Below the pieces are notes generated by a model. The model worked only from the letters and a program-made list of their open reading frames with translations, was not told where the DNA came from and did no database searches. The translations under genes and the position numbers were made by a program. A DNA stretch of 12,091 bases from an uncultured Clostridia bacterium (GTDB lineage: Bacteria > Bacillota_A > Clostridia > Oscillospirales > Oscillospiraceae): the NCBI GenBank assembly GCA_947307375.1, contig CAMZIX010000031.1, forward strand, positions 1 to 12,091, given 5' to 3'. Below, piece by piece: positions 1 to 6,808 of the stretch (position 1 is its first letter; each line of letters begins with the position of its first letter).

Positions 1-2
1 TC

Positions 3-602
3 GGCTGCACCAACTACACCATCGGCTTTGACACCGCCTGCAACACCGCCATCGAATGCATCGACAAGCTGCGCGACACCATGCAGTCCCACGAGCGCTG
101 CTCCGTGGTCGAGGTCATGGGCCGCAATGCGGGCTTCCTCGCGCTGTACGTCGGCATCGCCGTCGGCGCCACCGCCGTGCTCGTGCCCGAGCGCGAACTG
201 GACTTCCAGCGCGACGTGGTCGAGCGCATCCGGGAGTCCCGTCTGGTCGGCAACACGCACTTCATGATCGTCGTCGCCGAAGGCGTGGGCAGCGCCGTGG
301 ACATCGGCCATAAGATCCACGAGGCGCTCGGCATGGATCCGCGCGTCACCGTTCTCGGCCACATCCAGCGCGGCGGCTCGCCCAACGGGCGCGACCGCGA
401 GACCGCGACCCGCATGGGCTACTACGCCGTCAAAGCCTTCGCCGAGGGACGCGGCAACTGCATCATCGGCACGCAGGAGGGCGACCTGGTCGAGCTGCCC
501 ATCGAAGAGGCGCTTGCCATGAAGAAGCATCTGCAGATGTACCGCTATGAGATCATGGAGGCCATGCAGTACGGCAGCAGCGTCAAACATATGCACATCT
601 GA
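3..602 (+). CDS. pfkA: 6-phosphofructokinase, C-terminal 199 residues (5' end outside window)
   Basis: ATP-dependent phosphofructokinase, which makes fructose 1,6-bisphosphate from fructose 6-phosphate, the committed step of glycolysis in the cytoplasm. The reading frame is open from the first bases of the window, so the start codon and the N-terminal ATP-binding half are missing; family members are about 320-360 residues and 199 are seen here. Diagnostic stretches are TIGFDTACNTA near the start, the fructose-6-phosphate-binding MGRNAGFLAL, and LGHIQRGGSPNGRDR, which matches the conserved GHxQRGGxP region with a substrate-contacting arginine. The frame ends at TGA 600-602 and a GC-rich hairpin follows. 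Identification rests on motif recognition and is secure at family level; ATP versus pyrophosphate use cannot be judged because the deciding N-terminal residues lie outside the window. Confidence 0.95.
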   Translation, partial: GCTNYTIGFDTACNTAIECIDKLRDTMQSHERCSVVEVMGRNAGFLALYVGIAVGATAVLVPERELDFQRDVVERIRESRLVGNTHFMIVVAEGVGSAVDIGHKIHEALGMDPRVTVLGHIQRGGSPNGRDRETATRMGYYAVKAFAEGRGNCIIGTQEGDLVELPIEEALAMKKHLQMYRYEIMEAMQYGSSVKHMHI

Positions 603-610
603 GCTTCGAA

Positions 611-654
611 TAAAACAGAAAGGCTGCACGCCTCACGGGGCGTGCAGCCGTTTC
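611..654 (+). terminator. Probable intrinsic terminator after pfkA
   Basis: A perfect 11-bp stem, GGCTGCACGCC (622-632) paired with GGCGTGCAGCC (639-649), with a six-base loop. It is preceded by an A-rich stretch and followed by GTTTCGTC, a weak T tract. It sits 19 bases after the pfkA stop. The short broken T run means termination may be incomplete, and the next gene's ribosome binding site begins only 11 bases after the stem. Confidence 0.7.
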
Positions 655-671
655 GTCAAAGGAAGGGAAAC

Positions 672-2030
672 ATGCGGAAGAAAACGATCCTCGGGCCCTG
701 CACGCGCGTCTGCGCCTGCGGGACGCTGACCGGAAACGAACGGGAGGACTGCCTGGAGTTTCTGGGCGTCCCCTTTGCGCGTGCCGGGCGCTTTGAATAC
801 GCCGTCATGGCGGAGCGCTGGGAGGGCGTGCTCGACGCGACGCGTCCCGGACCGGGCTGTCCCCAGAACCGCGCCGTGCACGAGCATCTGGAGCACCCGA
901 CCCGGCTGTTTTATAAAAAGGAATACCGGGAGGGCAGCGAGTTCCGATACAGCGAGGACTGCCTCAATCTCAACATTTTCACGCCGAAAAACGCGGAGGG
1001 CTGCCCCGTGCTGCTCTTTTTCTACGGCGGCGGCTTTGATTCCGGCCTCAATGCCGAGGATCCCTTCGACGGCGCGGCCTTCGCGCGGCACGGGATCGTG
1101 TCGGTCTTCGCCAACTACCGCGTGGGGCCGCTGGGCTATCTGACGCACAGGGACATCCGGGCCGCCTGCGGCCGGGACGGCAATTTCGGCCTGGACGATC
1201 AGCTGACGGCGATCCGCTGGGTGCGCGCGCATATCGCCGACTTCGGCGGTGATCCGGACGCTCTCACGCTGCTCGGGCAGAGCGCCGGGGCGATCTCGGT
1301 CCAGTATCTGTGCCTGAATCCGGCCCATCAGGGGCTGTTCCGCCGGGCGGCGATGATGTCCGGCGCGGGGCTCTTCCCCCGCTTTGCCCTGCCGCGCCGG
1401 GCGGAGGACACGCATGCCTACTGGGAAGAGTACATCGAGGCCGCGGGCTGCCGGAGCTTTGAGGAGCTGAAAGCAGCCCCGCTCGACACGATCTTCGACG
1501 CGGTGGAGACGATGCATGAAAGGCGCAGGGACGGCGTCTACCATACGATGCCAGTCGTCGACGGGCTGCTGCTCCCCGCGCCGGTGGACGAGCTGTACCG
1601 CCGTCCCCTGCCGCTGGATTATCTGGTCGGCTTTACGAACGCCGATCTGTACGCGCCCGTCATGGCCGCGATCGGCAGCCGCTTCGCGCGCGAGACCGAC
1701 GCCTATGTCTATTACTTCGACCTCGACGCGCCCGGCGACGACAACGCCGCCTTCCATTCGAGCGACCTGCGCTATGTGTTCGGTACGCTCGACGGCAGCT
1801 GGCGGCCCTATGGCGCGCGCGATCACGAGGCCTCCGCGCAGCTGTCGGCGTATCTGGCCAACTTCGCCCGCAGCGGCGATCCGAACGGCCCCGGCCTGCC
1901 GCGCTGGAAGCCATGCGCCGGGCCTCTCGGCCGTGTGCTGCGCATCGCGCCGCGCGGGACGGCGATGGGCTGCGTGAACTACGGGAAGCTCGCCTGGCAC
2001 ATGCTGACGAAAGGAGAGCCGAAGGCATGA
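672..2030 (+). CDS. Type-B carboxylesterase (para-nitrobenzyl esterase-like)
   Basis: Alpha/beta-hydrolase of the carboxylesterase type B family (COG2272-like), 452 residues and therefore somewhat shorter than the usual 480-550; it hydrolyses esters, natural substrate unknown. Visible landmarks are EDCLNLNIFTP (the classic type-B signature), NYRVGPLGYL, GNFGLDDQ, and the nucleophile elbow GQSAG with Ser204. His362 in AFHSSDLRYVFG is the likely catalytic histidine and Asp325 in GFTNAD the likely acid. The oxyanion loop reads FFYGGGF, with tyrosine where most family members have histidine. No signal peptide, so probably cytoplasmic. ATG 672 was chosen over an upstream in-frame GTG at 642 because GGAAGGG (661-667) lies just before it and 642 falls inside the pfkA terminator hairpin. 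Its stop overlaps the start of the GH31 gene (ATGA), implying translational coupling. Confidence 0.9.
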   Translation: MRKKTILGPCTRVCACGTLTGNEREDCLEFLGVPFARAGRFEYAVMAERWEGVLDATRPGPGCPQNRAVHEHLEHPTRLFYKKEYREGSEFRYSEDCLNLNIFTPKNAEGCPVLLFFYGGGFDSGLNAEDPFDGAAFARHGIVSVFANYRVGPLGYLTHRDIRAACGRDGNFGLDDQLTAIRWVRAHIADFGGDPDALTLLGQSAGAISVQYLCLNPAHQGLFRRAAMMSGAGLFPRFALPRRAEDTHAYWEEYIEAAGCRSFEELKAAPLDTIFDAVETMHERRRDGVYHTMPVVDGLLLPAPVDELYRRPLPLDYLVGFTNADLYAPVMAAIGSRFARETDAYVYYFDLDAPGDDNAAFHSSDLRYVFGTLDGSWRPYGARDHEASAQLSAYLANFARSGDPNGPGLPRWKPCAGPLGRVLRIAPRGTAMGCVNYGKLAWHMLTKGEPKA

Positions 2031-4051
2031 AATTCGACCACCGCTTCGTTTTGCAGGAGGCGGCGCCCTCCCGGCGGGTCTATGCCGCGGACGGCGTGAC
2101 CGTCCGCCTGGACTTCCTGGAGCACATGCTGCGCGTGGCCGTGCTGCGCGACGAGATCCCCCTGCTGCCGACATGGAGCGTGTGCCCCGGCGGCGGCGAG
2201 GTCCCGCTCGAGGGGCGGGACAAGCTGTCGTCGGAGGGTTTTCCATGCCTCGCGCCCCACGTGCGCGAGGATGAGAACGGCCTGTCTTTTTCGATCGACG
2301 ACGTGGATTTTTCCGTCGAGCTGCGGAACTTCCGCATCACGGCGAAAACGGAGCGCGGCCTGCTGTATCAGGACCGCAGCGGCCTGGCCTACAATTTCGG
2401 CGGCGAGCTGGGCGACGGCGCCGTGCACTTCACCCGCCGCGAGCCCGGGCAGCGCATCTACGGGCTGGGCGACAAATGCGGCCCGGTGAATAAGGCCGGG
2501 CGCAGCTTCGCCCTCGGCGCCGGCGACGCGATGGGCTTTCGCGCCGCCTCCTCCGACCCGCTGTACAAGCAGCTGCCCTTCTACATCTGCGAGCACGAGG
2601 ACGGCTCCTACGGCCTGTACTACGACAGCTATGCCAACGGCCGCGTGAACTTCGGCGAGGAGCACGACAATTACTTCGAGCCCTTCAACTCGATCCGCCT
2701 GGAGGAGGAGAACCTGGTCTTTTATCTGATCCTCGGCACGCCGATGGAGATCGTCCGGCGCTTTTCCGCCCTCTGCGGCGGCGCGGCGCCCGTGCCGGCA
2801 TGGGCCTTTCACTACTGCGGCAGCACGATGGCCTATACCGACGCGCCGGACGCCGACCGGCAGCTGCGCGGCTTTGTGACGCGCTGCGAGGCTGAGGGCA
2901 TCCGCGCCCGGGGCTTCTATCTCTCCAGCGGCTATACCCAGATCGGCGAGCAGCGCTGCGTGTTCCACTGGAACGAGGAGAAGATCCCCTCGCCGGAGGG
3001 CCTGGCCGCGTACTTCCGCGAGCACGGCATGGCGCTGATCCCGAACGTCAAGCCCGCCTTCCTGACCGGGCACCCGATGTACGACGCGCTCGCGGCGCAG
3101 GGTTATTTCCTGCACTATGCCGACGGCTCCCCCGCCCGTTTCCCCTTCTGGGGCGGCATGGCGAGCTATCTGGACTTCACGAATCCCGGCGCTTACGCCT
3201 TCTGGAAACGCTGTGTGCGGGAGCGGCTCGTCGACCGCGGCTATACCGACATCTGGAACGACAACAACGAATATGACGTGTGGGACGGCGAGGTGCTGGC
3301 GCACGGCTTCGGGCGCGAGCTCCCGGCCCGGCGCATCCGGCCGCTGTTTTCCTATCTGATGGCCCGCGCGAGCCGCGAGGCCTGCGTCGAGGCGGGATGC
3401 CCCGAGCCCTTCAACGTCTCCCGCTGCGCGATCGCCGGGACGCAGCGCGTTGCGAGCACCTGGACCGGCGACAACCTGACGGATTTCGCCGAGCTGCGCT
3501 GGAACCATGATCAGGCCATGACGATGGCGCTGTCCGGGTTCCAGTTCTTCGGCGCGGACATCGGCGGCTTCGCCGGGCCGCAGCCGGAGGAGGAACTCTT
3601 CCTGCGCTGGCTGCAGTACGGCCTGTTCACGCCGCGCTTCGTGCTGCATTCCTGGAAGCCCGGAGCCGAACCCACGATGCCCTGGCTCTATCCGGCGCGC
3701 ATGGCTGCGGTGCGGCGGCTTTTTGCGCTGCGCGAGCAGATTGCTCCCTATCTGTACGCCGAGCATCAGCGCTGTCTGCGCACCCACGAGCCGCTGATCG
3801 CCCCGGTCTTTCTCCGCCAGCCCGGCTACGATCCGGAGAGCGACTGCTTCTTCTGCGGGGAAAAGATCCTCGCCTGCCCGGTCTTCGACAAGGGCGCACG
3901 CTCGGTCAGCGTGCTGCTGCCGGACAGCGAAACGGGCTGGCAGCTGCGCGGCGCGGGCGAAGGATTCCCGGCCGGCAGCCGCGTCACGATCCCCTGTCTG
4001 CCGGAGGACGAGCCGGTCTGGTTCTCCCGCGCGGGCGACAGCCCCTGGTAA
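2027..4051 (+). CDS. GH31 family alpha-glycosidase
   Basis: Glycoside hydrolase family 31 enzyme of 674 residues; the family contains alpha-glucosidases, alpha-xylosidases and related exo-acting retaining enzymes. An N-terminal beta-sandwich (about 1-250) includes YGLGDK and DPLYKQLPFYI. The (beta/alpha)8 barrel starts near Trp259. The nucleophile is Asp412 in IWNDNNE (family form D-M-N-E), and the acid/base is Asp482 in STWTGDN. A C-terminal beta domain follows from about 590. No signal peptide is seen, so it probably acts on imported oligosaccharides or glycosides. The start overlaps the esterase stop and has AAGGAG at 2011-2016; an in-frame extension upstream to 1913 is rejected because it lies wholly inside the esterase gene. 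Substrate specificity cannot be read from the sequence; pairing with an esterase suggests an acylated glycoside, which is inference. Confidence 0.93.
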   Translation: MKFDHRFVLQEAAPSRRVYAADGVTVRLDFLEHMLRVAVLRDEIPLLPTWSVCPGGGEVPLEGRDKLSSEGFPCLAPHVREDENGLSFSIDDVDFSVELRNFRITAKTERGLLYQDRSGLAYNFGGELGDGAVHFTRREPGQRIYGLGDKCGPVNKAGRSFALGAGDAMGFRAASSDPLYKQLPFYICEHEDGSYGLYYDSYANGRVNFGEEHDNYFEPFNSIRLEEENLVFYLILGTPMEIVRRFSALCGGAAPVPAWAFHYCGSTMAYTDAPDADRQLRGFVTRCEAEGIRARGFYLSSGYTQIGEQRCVFHWNEEKIPSPEGLAAYFREHGMALIPNVKPAFLTGHPMYDALAAQGYFLHYADGSPARFPFWGGMASYLDFTNPGAYAFWKRCVRERLVDRGYTDIWNDNNEYDVWDGEVLAHGFGRELPARRIRPLFSYLMARASREACVEAGCPEPFNVSRCAIAGTQRVASTWTGDNLTDFAELRWNHDQAMTMALSGFQFFGADIGGFAGPQPEEELFLRWLQYGLFTPRFVLHSWKPGAEPTMPWLYPARMAAVRRLFALREQIAPYLYAEHQRCLRTHEPLIAPVFLRQPGYDPESDCFFCGEKILACPVFDKGARSVSVLLPDSETGWQLRGAGEGFPAGSRVTIPCLPEDEPVWFSRAGDSPW

Positions 4052-4055
4052 AAGA

Positions 4056-4091
4056 AAAAAGCCTTCCCTGAAGGATCAGGGAAGGCTTTTT
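4056..4091. terminator. Bidirectional intrinsic terminator between the GH31 gene and plsY
   Basis: A perfect 15-bp inverted repeat, AAAAAGCCTTCCCTG (4056-4070) and CAGGGAAGGCTTTTT (4077-4091), separated by the six-base loop AAGGAT. The A run on one side and T run on the other give a terminal U tract on both strands, so it can end the esterase-GH31 transcript from the left and the plsY transcript from the right. It begins 4 bases after the GH31 stop and ends 8 bases from the plsY stop. Confidence 0.95.
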
Positions 4092-4099
4092 GATTGTGC

Positions 4100-4729
4100 T
4101 TATTGTTTGGTTTTGGCCCGGAAATCCGGCTCCGTGCCCTTGAGGAGGCGCTTGATGTTCTCGCGGTGCTGGAACATGACGATGCACATTGCGAGGATCG
4201 ACAGCAGCAGCCGCGGCGTGCTCACATGCACCAGCAGCGCAGCGACCGTGATCGCCAGCGCGCCGCAGATCGAGCCGAGCGAGACCTTTCTGCTCAGCAG
4301 GGCGAAGACGATGAAGGCGCCGAAGACCGCACAGCCGACGCGCCAGTCCACCATCAGCGAGATGATCCCGCCGACCGCCACGCCCTTGCCGCCGCGGAAA
4401 TCGTGCATAAAGGGGAAGCAGTGGCCCAGCAGCACGGACAGGCCGCCGGTCATCAGGCCCCAGTCGCCCAGGCGCCCGGGCTCGTGCAGGCCGCCGCCCA
4501 GCATCAGATAGCCGATCAGCATCGCCAGCGCCGCCTTGATCATGTCGCCCGCCAGCGTCGCCACGCCGGGGCCCCAGCCGAAGGTGCGCGCCATGTTGGT
4601 CGCGCCGGCATTGCCGCTGCCGGAGCTGCGGATATCCTTGCCCAGCATGCGGGACAGCCAGATGGAAAAATTAATGGAGCCCAGCAGATAGCCCGCCAGC
4701 GCCACCAGGATCAGTTTGATTGCGGTCAT
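4100..4729 (-). CDS. plsY: Glycerol-3-phosphate acyltransferase PlsY
   Basis: Membrane enzyme that transfers the acyl group from acyl-phosphate (made by PlsX) to position 1 of glycerol 3-phosphate, the first step of phospholipid synthesis in most bacteria. At 209 residues it has normal family length. The hydrophobic helices are at about 3-26, 53-80, 88-108, 118-148 and 152-187. The conserved loops are GSINFSIW near 17-24, SGSGNAGATN at 36-45, and GH with FRGGKG at 102-116, which contain the substrate-binding residues described for the family. The C-terminus carries the typical QHRENIKRLLKGTEPDF stretch. ATG is at 4729-4727 on the minus strand, with GAGGCGAG as a modest ribosome binding site. 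It has its own promoter and ends at the shared bidirectional terminator. The identification is secure. Confidence 0.96.
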   Translation of the reverse strand: MTAIKLILVALAGYLLGSINFSIWLSRMLGKDIRSSGSGNAGATNMARTFGWGPGVATLAGDMIKAALAMLIGYLMLGGGLHEPGRLGDWGLMTGGLSVLLGHCFPFMHDFRGGKGVAVGGIISLMVDWRVGCAVFGAFIVFALLSRKVSLGSICGALAITVAALLVHVSTPRLLLSILAMCIVMFQHRENIKRLLKGTEPDFRAKTKQ

Positions 4730-4760
4730 AGTCTCGCCTCACAGCGTTTTCTCGGGAAGT

Positions 4761-4789
4761 ATTATACATGAGCGCTCCGGGGTTTTCAA
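4761..4789 (-). promoter_or_regulatory. Sigma70-type promoter of plsY
   Basis: On the minus strand, TTGAAA (complement of 4784-4789) and TATAAT (complement of 4761-4766) are separated by exactly 17 bases. This is a near-perfect housekeeping promoter. The -10 box ends 31 bases before the plsY ATG, leaving a leader of about 25 bases. A 12-bp GC palindrome abuts the -35 box on its upstream side. Confidence 0.85.
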
Positions 4790-4801
4790 CGCCCCGGGGC
4801 G
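4790..4801. repeat. Perfect 12-bp palindrome upstream of the plsY -35 box
   Basis: CGCCCCGGGGCG reads the same on both strands and directly touches the TTGAAA box. Its inner CCCCGG can also pair with CCGGGG at 4777-4782 to make a 6-bp stem around the -35 element. It could be a protein-binding site or a weak hairpin after the pseudouridine synthase gene. No T tract follows on the minus strand, so a terminator role is unlikely. Confidence 0.5.
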
Positions 4802-4813
4802 ATTGTTAAAATC

Positions 4814-5452
4814 TTATTTATAAAGTGAGGGGAAGACCGTCCAGGGCCATTGGGCGGGCGGCAGCGCGGAAAAGCGCAGCGCTTCGCCGCTCGACGGATG
4901 CCGGAAGGCCAGGCTCTGCGACCAAAGGGCGATCGGGCACTCGTCCGGCAGGAGGCTGTATTTGCGGTCGCCGACGAGCGGCCAGCCGCGGGAGGAAAAC
5001 TGACAGCGGATCTGGTGCGTGCGCCCGGTGAGCAGCTCGATGCGCACGAGGCTCAGGCCCGCGGCGCGCTGCAGAGTCTCGCAGCGCAGCACAGCCTCCT
5101 GCACGCCCTTGGCGCGCTCGGACACGACGTAGGTCTTGCGCTCGGCCTTATCGCGCAGCAGCAGGTCGCGCAGCTCGCCGCGCTCCGGCGTCTCGCCGTG
5201 CACGACGGCGAGATAGCGCTTGTCAAAGTCTCCGTCCCGGATCTGGCGGCTCAGGGCGGAGGCCGTCTCCGCCGAACGCGCGAGCAGTATCAGCCCGCCG
5301 ACCACCCGGTCCAGCCGGTGCACCGTGCGGATCTCTTCGGTCTGCAGCTGCTCCCGGAGCAGCTCCGGTACGCCGCCCGGCTCGTCCGTGGACAGCAGGC
5401 CAGCCGGCTTGAGGCAGACGACGATCGCCTCATCCTGATAGATGATCTCCAT
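4814..5452 (-). CDS. RluA-family pseudouridine synthase
   Basis: Converts uridine to pseudouridine in structured RNA (rRNA or tRNA) in the cytoplasm; which site cannot be told from the sequence. At 212 residues it is a minimal catalytic domain with no N-terminal S4 RNA-binding domain. The catalytic motif HRLD is at 45-48, with Asp48 as the attacking residue. The continuation RVVGGL departs from the usual xxTSGL. KRYLAVV (78-84) and LLTGRTHQIRCQF in the C-terminal half are the other family landmarks, and KPAG near 15-18 is the usual N-terminal strand. ATG at 5452-5450 on the minus strand is preceded by AAGAGAGG. The gene faces away from the rlmD-type methyltransferase across 123 bases, so two RNA-modification enzymes share one intergenic region. 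Its 3' end is 84 bases from plsY, so read-through into plsY is possible. Confidence 0.9.
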   Translation of the reverse strand: MEIIYQDEAIVVCLKPAGLLSTDEPGGVPELLREQLQTEEIRTVHRLDRVVGGLILLARSAETASALSRQIRDGDFDKRYLAVVHGETPERGELRDLLLRDKAERKTYVVSERAKGVQEAVLRCETLQRAAGLSLVRIELLTGRTHQIRCQFSSRGWPLVGDRKYSLLPDECPIALWSQSLAFRHPSSGEALRFSALPPAQWPWTVFPSLYK

Positions 5453-5479
5453 GAAAAGCCTCTCTTTCTCCGATGATTT

Positions 5480-5509
5480 ATCTTAGCATAGAATTTGCCT
5501 TCCGCTCAA
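5480..5509 (-). promoter_or_regulatory. Possible promoter of the pseudouridine synthase gene
   Basis: On the minus strand, TTGAGC (complement of 5504-5509) and TAAGAT (complement of 5480-5485) are spaced by 18 bases, and lie 28 bases or more upstream of the ATG. Each box matches most of the consensus. It is the best candidate in this AT-richer gap but is not proven. Confidence 0.45.
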
Positions 5510-5529
5510 GCGTTTTTATATGAAAACGG

Positions 5530-5558
5530 TAGTCAAGGCCGCGGTTTTGTGTTATTCT
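5530..5558 (+). promoter_or_regulatory. Weak candidate promoter of the rlmD-type gene
   Basis: TAGTCA (5530-5535) and TATTCT (5553-5558) are 17 bases apart; each box matches four of six consensus positions. The -10 box ends 17 bases before ATG 5576, leaving a short leader that still includes AGGTGA (5565-5570). Confidence 0.3.
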
Positions 5559-5575
5559 TGCCTCAGGTGATTGCT

Positions 5576-6784
5576 ATGCAGACGACCCAGGCCTGTCCGC
5601 ACGCGAAGCTCTGCGGCGGCTGTCAATATCAGGGGATGCCCTATGACGAGCAGCTCCGGCTCAAGCAGGAGCGGGCGGAGGCGCTGTTCGGCGCCTTTGC
5701 GCCCGTCTCCCCGATCCTCGGTGCAGACGAGCCCTGCCATTATCGAAACAAAGTGCACGCCGCTTTCGGCTATGATAAGCAGCGCCGCGTGGTCTCCGGC
5801 GTCTATCAGCCGGGAAGCCACGTGATCGTCCCGGTGGAAGACTGCCTCATCGAGGACGAGACCGCCGACCGCATCGTCTGTGCAATCCGCGCGCTGCTGC
5901 CGAAGCTGAAACTCTCGGTCTATGACGAGCGCCGCGGAGGCGGCTGGCTGCGGCATGTGCTGGTGCGCCGCGGCATGGTCACAGGCGAGATCATGGTGGT
6001 GCTGGTGGCGACTTCGCCGGTGTTCAAAAATCAAAAAGCCTTTCTTTCGGAACTGCTGGGCTGCTTTCCGGAAATCCGCACGGTGGTGCTGAACGTCAAC
6101 GACCGCTTCGGCCCCGTGGTGCTCGGCCAGAAAAACAAGGTGCTCTATGGCGACGGGTATATTGAGGACGTCCTCTGCGGGCTGCGCTTTCGCATCTCTC
6201 CCTCCGCGTTTTACCAAATCAACAGTGCCCAGTGCGAAAAGCTCTATGCAAAGGCCATCGAATTCGCCGGTCTGACCGGTGAGGAAACGGTGCTGGACGC
6301 CTATTGCGGCGTCGGCACGATCGGGCTCTGTGCCGCGGCGCAGGCCAAACAGGTCGTCGGTGTGGAGCTCAACCGCGAGGCCGTGCGGGACGCCATCGCC
6401 AACGCGCGTCTCAACGGGATCCGGAACGCATGGTTTTCCGCCGGGGACGCCGGAACGTATATGGAAGGCATGCTGCGCGAAGGGCAGCGGCCGGACGTGG
6501 TGCTGATGGATCCGCCGCGCGCCGGCAGCGACCGCCGTTTCCTCGACGCGCTCCTTCGCTGCGCACCGCCGCGCGTGGTCTACGTCTCCTGCGGACCGGA
6601 GACCCTGCGCCGCGATCTGGAGATCCTGACCCGCGGCGGCTACCGCGTCGAGGCCATCCAGCCTGTGGACATGTTCCCGTTTACGGAGCATGTGGAAACT
6701 GTATGCTGCTTGTACCACCAAAAGAAAGACTTCATTTCCGTACCGTATGAACCGAAAGATGCGAGCTATCTAAAACAGCGCTAA
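5576..6784 (+). CDS. rlmD: 23S rRNA (uracil-C5)-methyltransferase, RlmD/RumA family
   Basis: SAM-dependent enzyme that makes 5-methyluridine in 23S rRNA; Firmicutes often carry several paralogs, so the exact uridine is uncertain. In 402 residues it shows a 4Fe-4S cluster set Cys7, Cys13, Cys16 (C-x5-C-x2-C) and Cys90, the SAM motif DAYCGVGTIG (241-250), DPPR (312-315), the catalytic Cys339 in YVSCGP, and Glu374 in the HVETV region as likely general base. It has no N-terminal TRAM domain, unlike E. coli RumA. ATG 5576 was chosen because AGGTGA (5565-5570) precedes it and the cysteine cluster follows at once; a TTG at 5495 has no such support. From about codon 376 on, the sequence becomes AT-rich (30 of 72 GC in 6713-6784), and a degraded second copy of the C-terminal codons lies 578 bases downstream, so the present tail may be imported. 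Confidence 0.9.
   Translation: MQTTQACPHAKLCGGCQYQGMPYDEQLRLKQERAEALFGAFAPVSPILGADEPCHYRNKVHAAFGYDKQRRVVSGVYQPGSHVIVPVEDCLIEDETADRIVCAIRALLPKLKLSVYDERRGGGWLRHVLVRRGMVTGEIMVVLVATSPVFKNQKAFLSELLGCFPEIRTVVLNVNDRFGPVVLGQKNKVLYGDGYIEDVLCGLRFRISPSAFYQINSAQCEKLYAKAIEFAGLTGEETVLDAYCGVGTIGLCAAAQAKQVVGVELNREAVRDAIANARLNGIRNAWFSAGDAGTYMEGMLREGQRPDVVLMDPPRAGSDRRFLDALLRCAPPRVVYVSCGPETLRRDLEILTRGGYRVEAIQPVDMFPFTEHVETVCCLYHQKKDFISVPYEPKDASYLKQR
6692..6713 (+). repeat. Intact copy of the rlmD VETVCCL direct repeat
   Basis: These 22 bases encode VETVCCL plus the first base of the next codon inside rlmD. They match 7270-7291 at 18 of 22 positions; all four mismatches are at third codon positions and silent. 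The two copies bracket the AT-rich segment that carries the flavin-binding gene. They may be remnants of attachment sites or of a recombination junction. Confidence 0.6.
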
Positions 6785-6808
6785 AAACAAAAGAATAGGA
6801 GAGCAGCC

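Noticed and set aside
633..2246. A 537-codon open frame on the minus strand opposite the esterase gene
   Set aside because: It is rich in Arg, Ala, Pro and Gly with no family motifs, spans the pfkA hairpin, and lies opposite a gene with clear catalytic motifs. It reflects high GC on the opposite strand.
1979..3787. A 602-codon open frame on the minus strand opposite the GH31 gene
   Set aside because: Low-information composition and full overlap with a gene whose catalytic residues are all in place; a high-GC artefact.
4094..4771. Plus-strand open frame opposite plsY
   Set aside because: Gln/His/Arg/Ala-rich shadow with no motif; plsY on the minus strand has all family loops, a promoter and a terminator.
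4777..4801. Possible intrinsic terminator for the pseudouridine synthase gene
   Set aside because: The stem is only 6 bp and no T run follows on the minus strand; the sequence overlaps the plsY -35 box instead.
5495..5575. N-terminal extension of RlmD from TTG 5495
   Set aside because: No ribosome binding site, overlaps the promoter region of the divergent gene, and the extra residues do not resemble a TRAM domain; ATG 5576 has AGGTGA 5 bases ahead.
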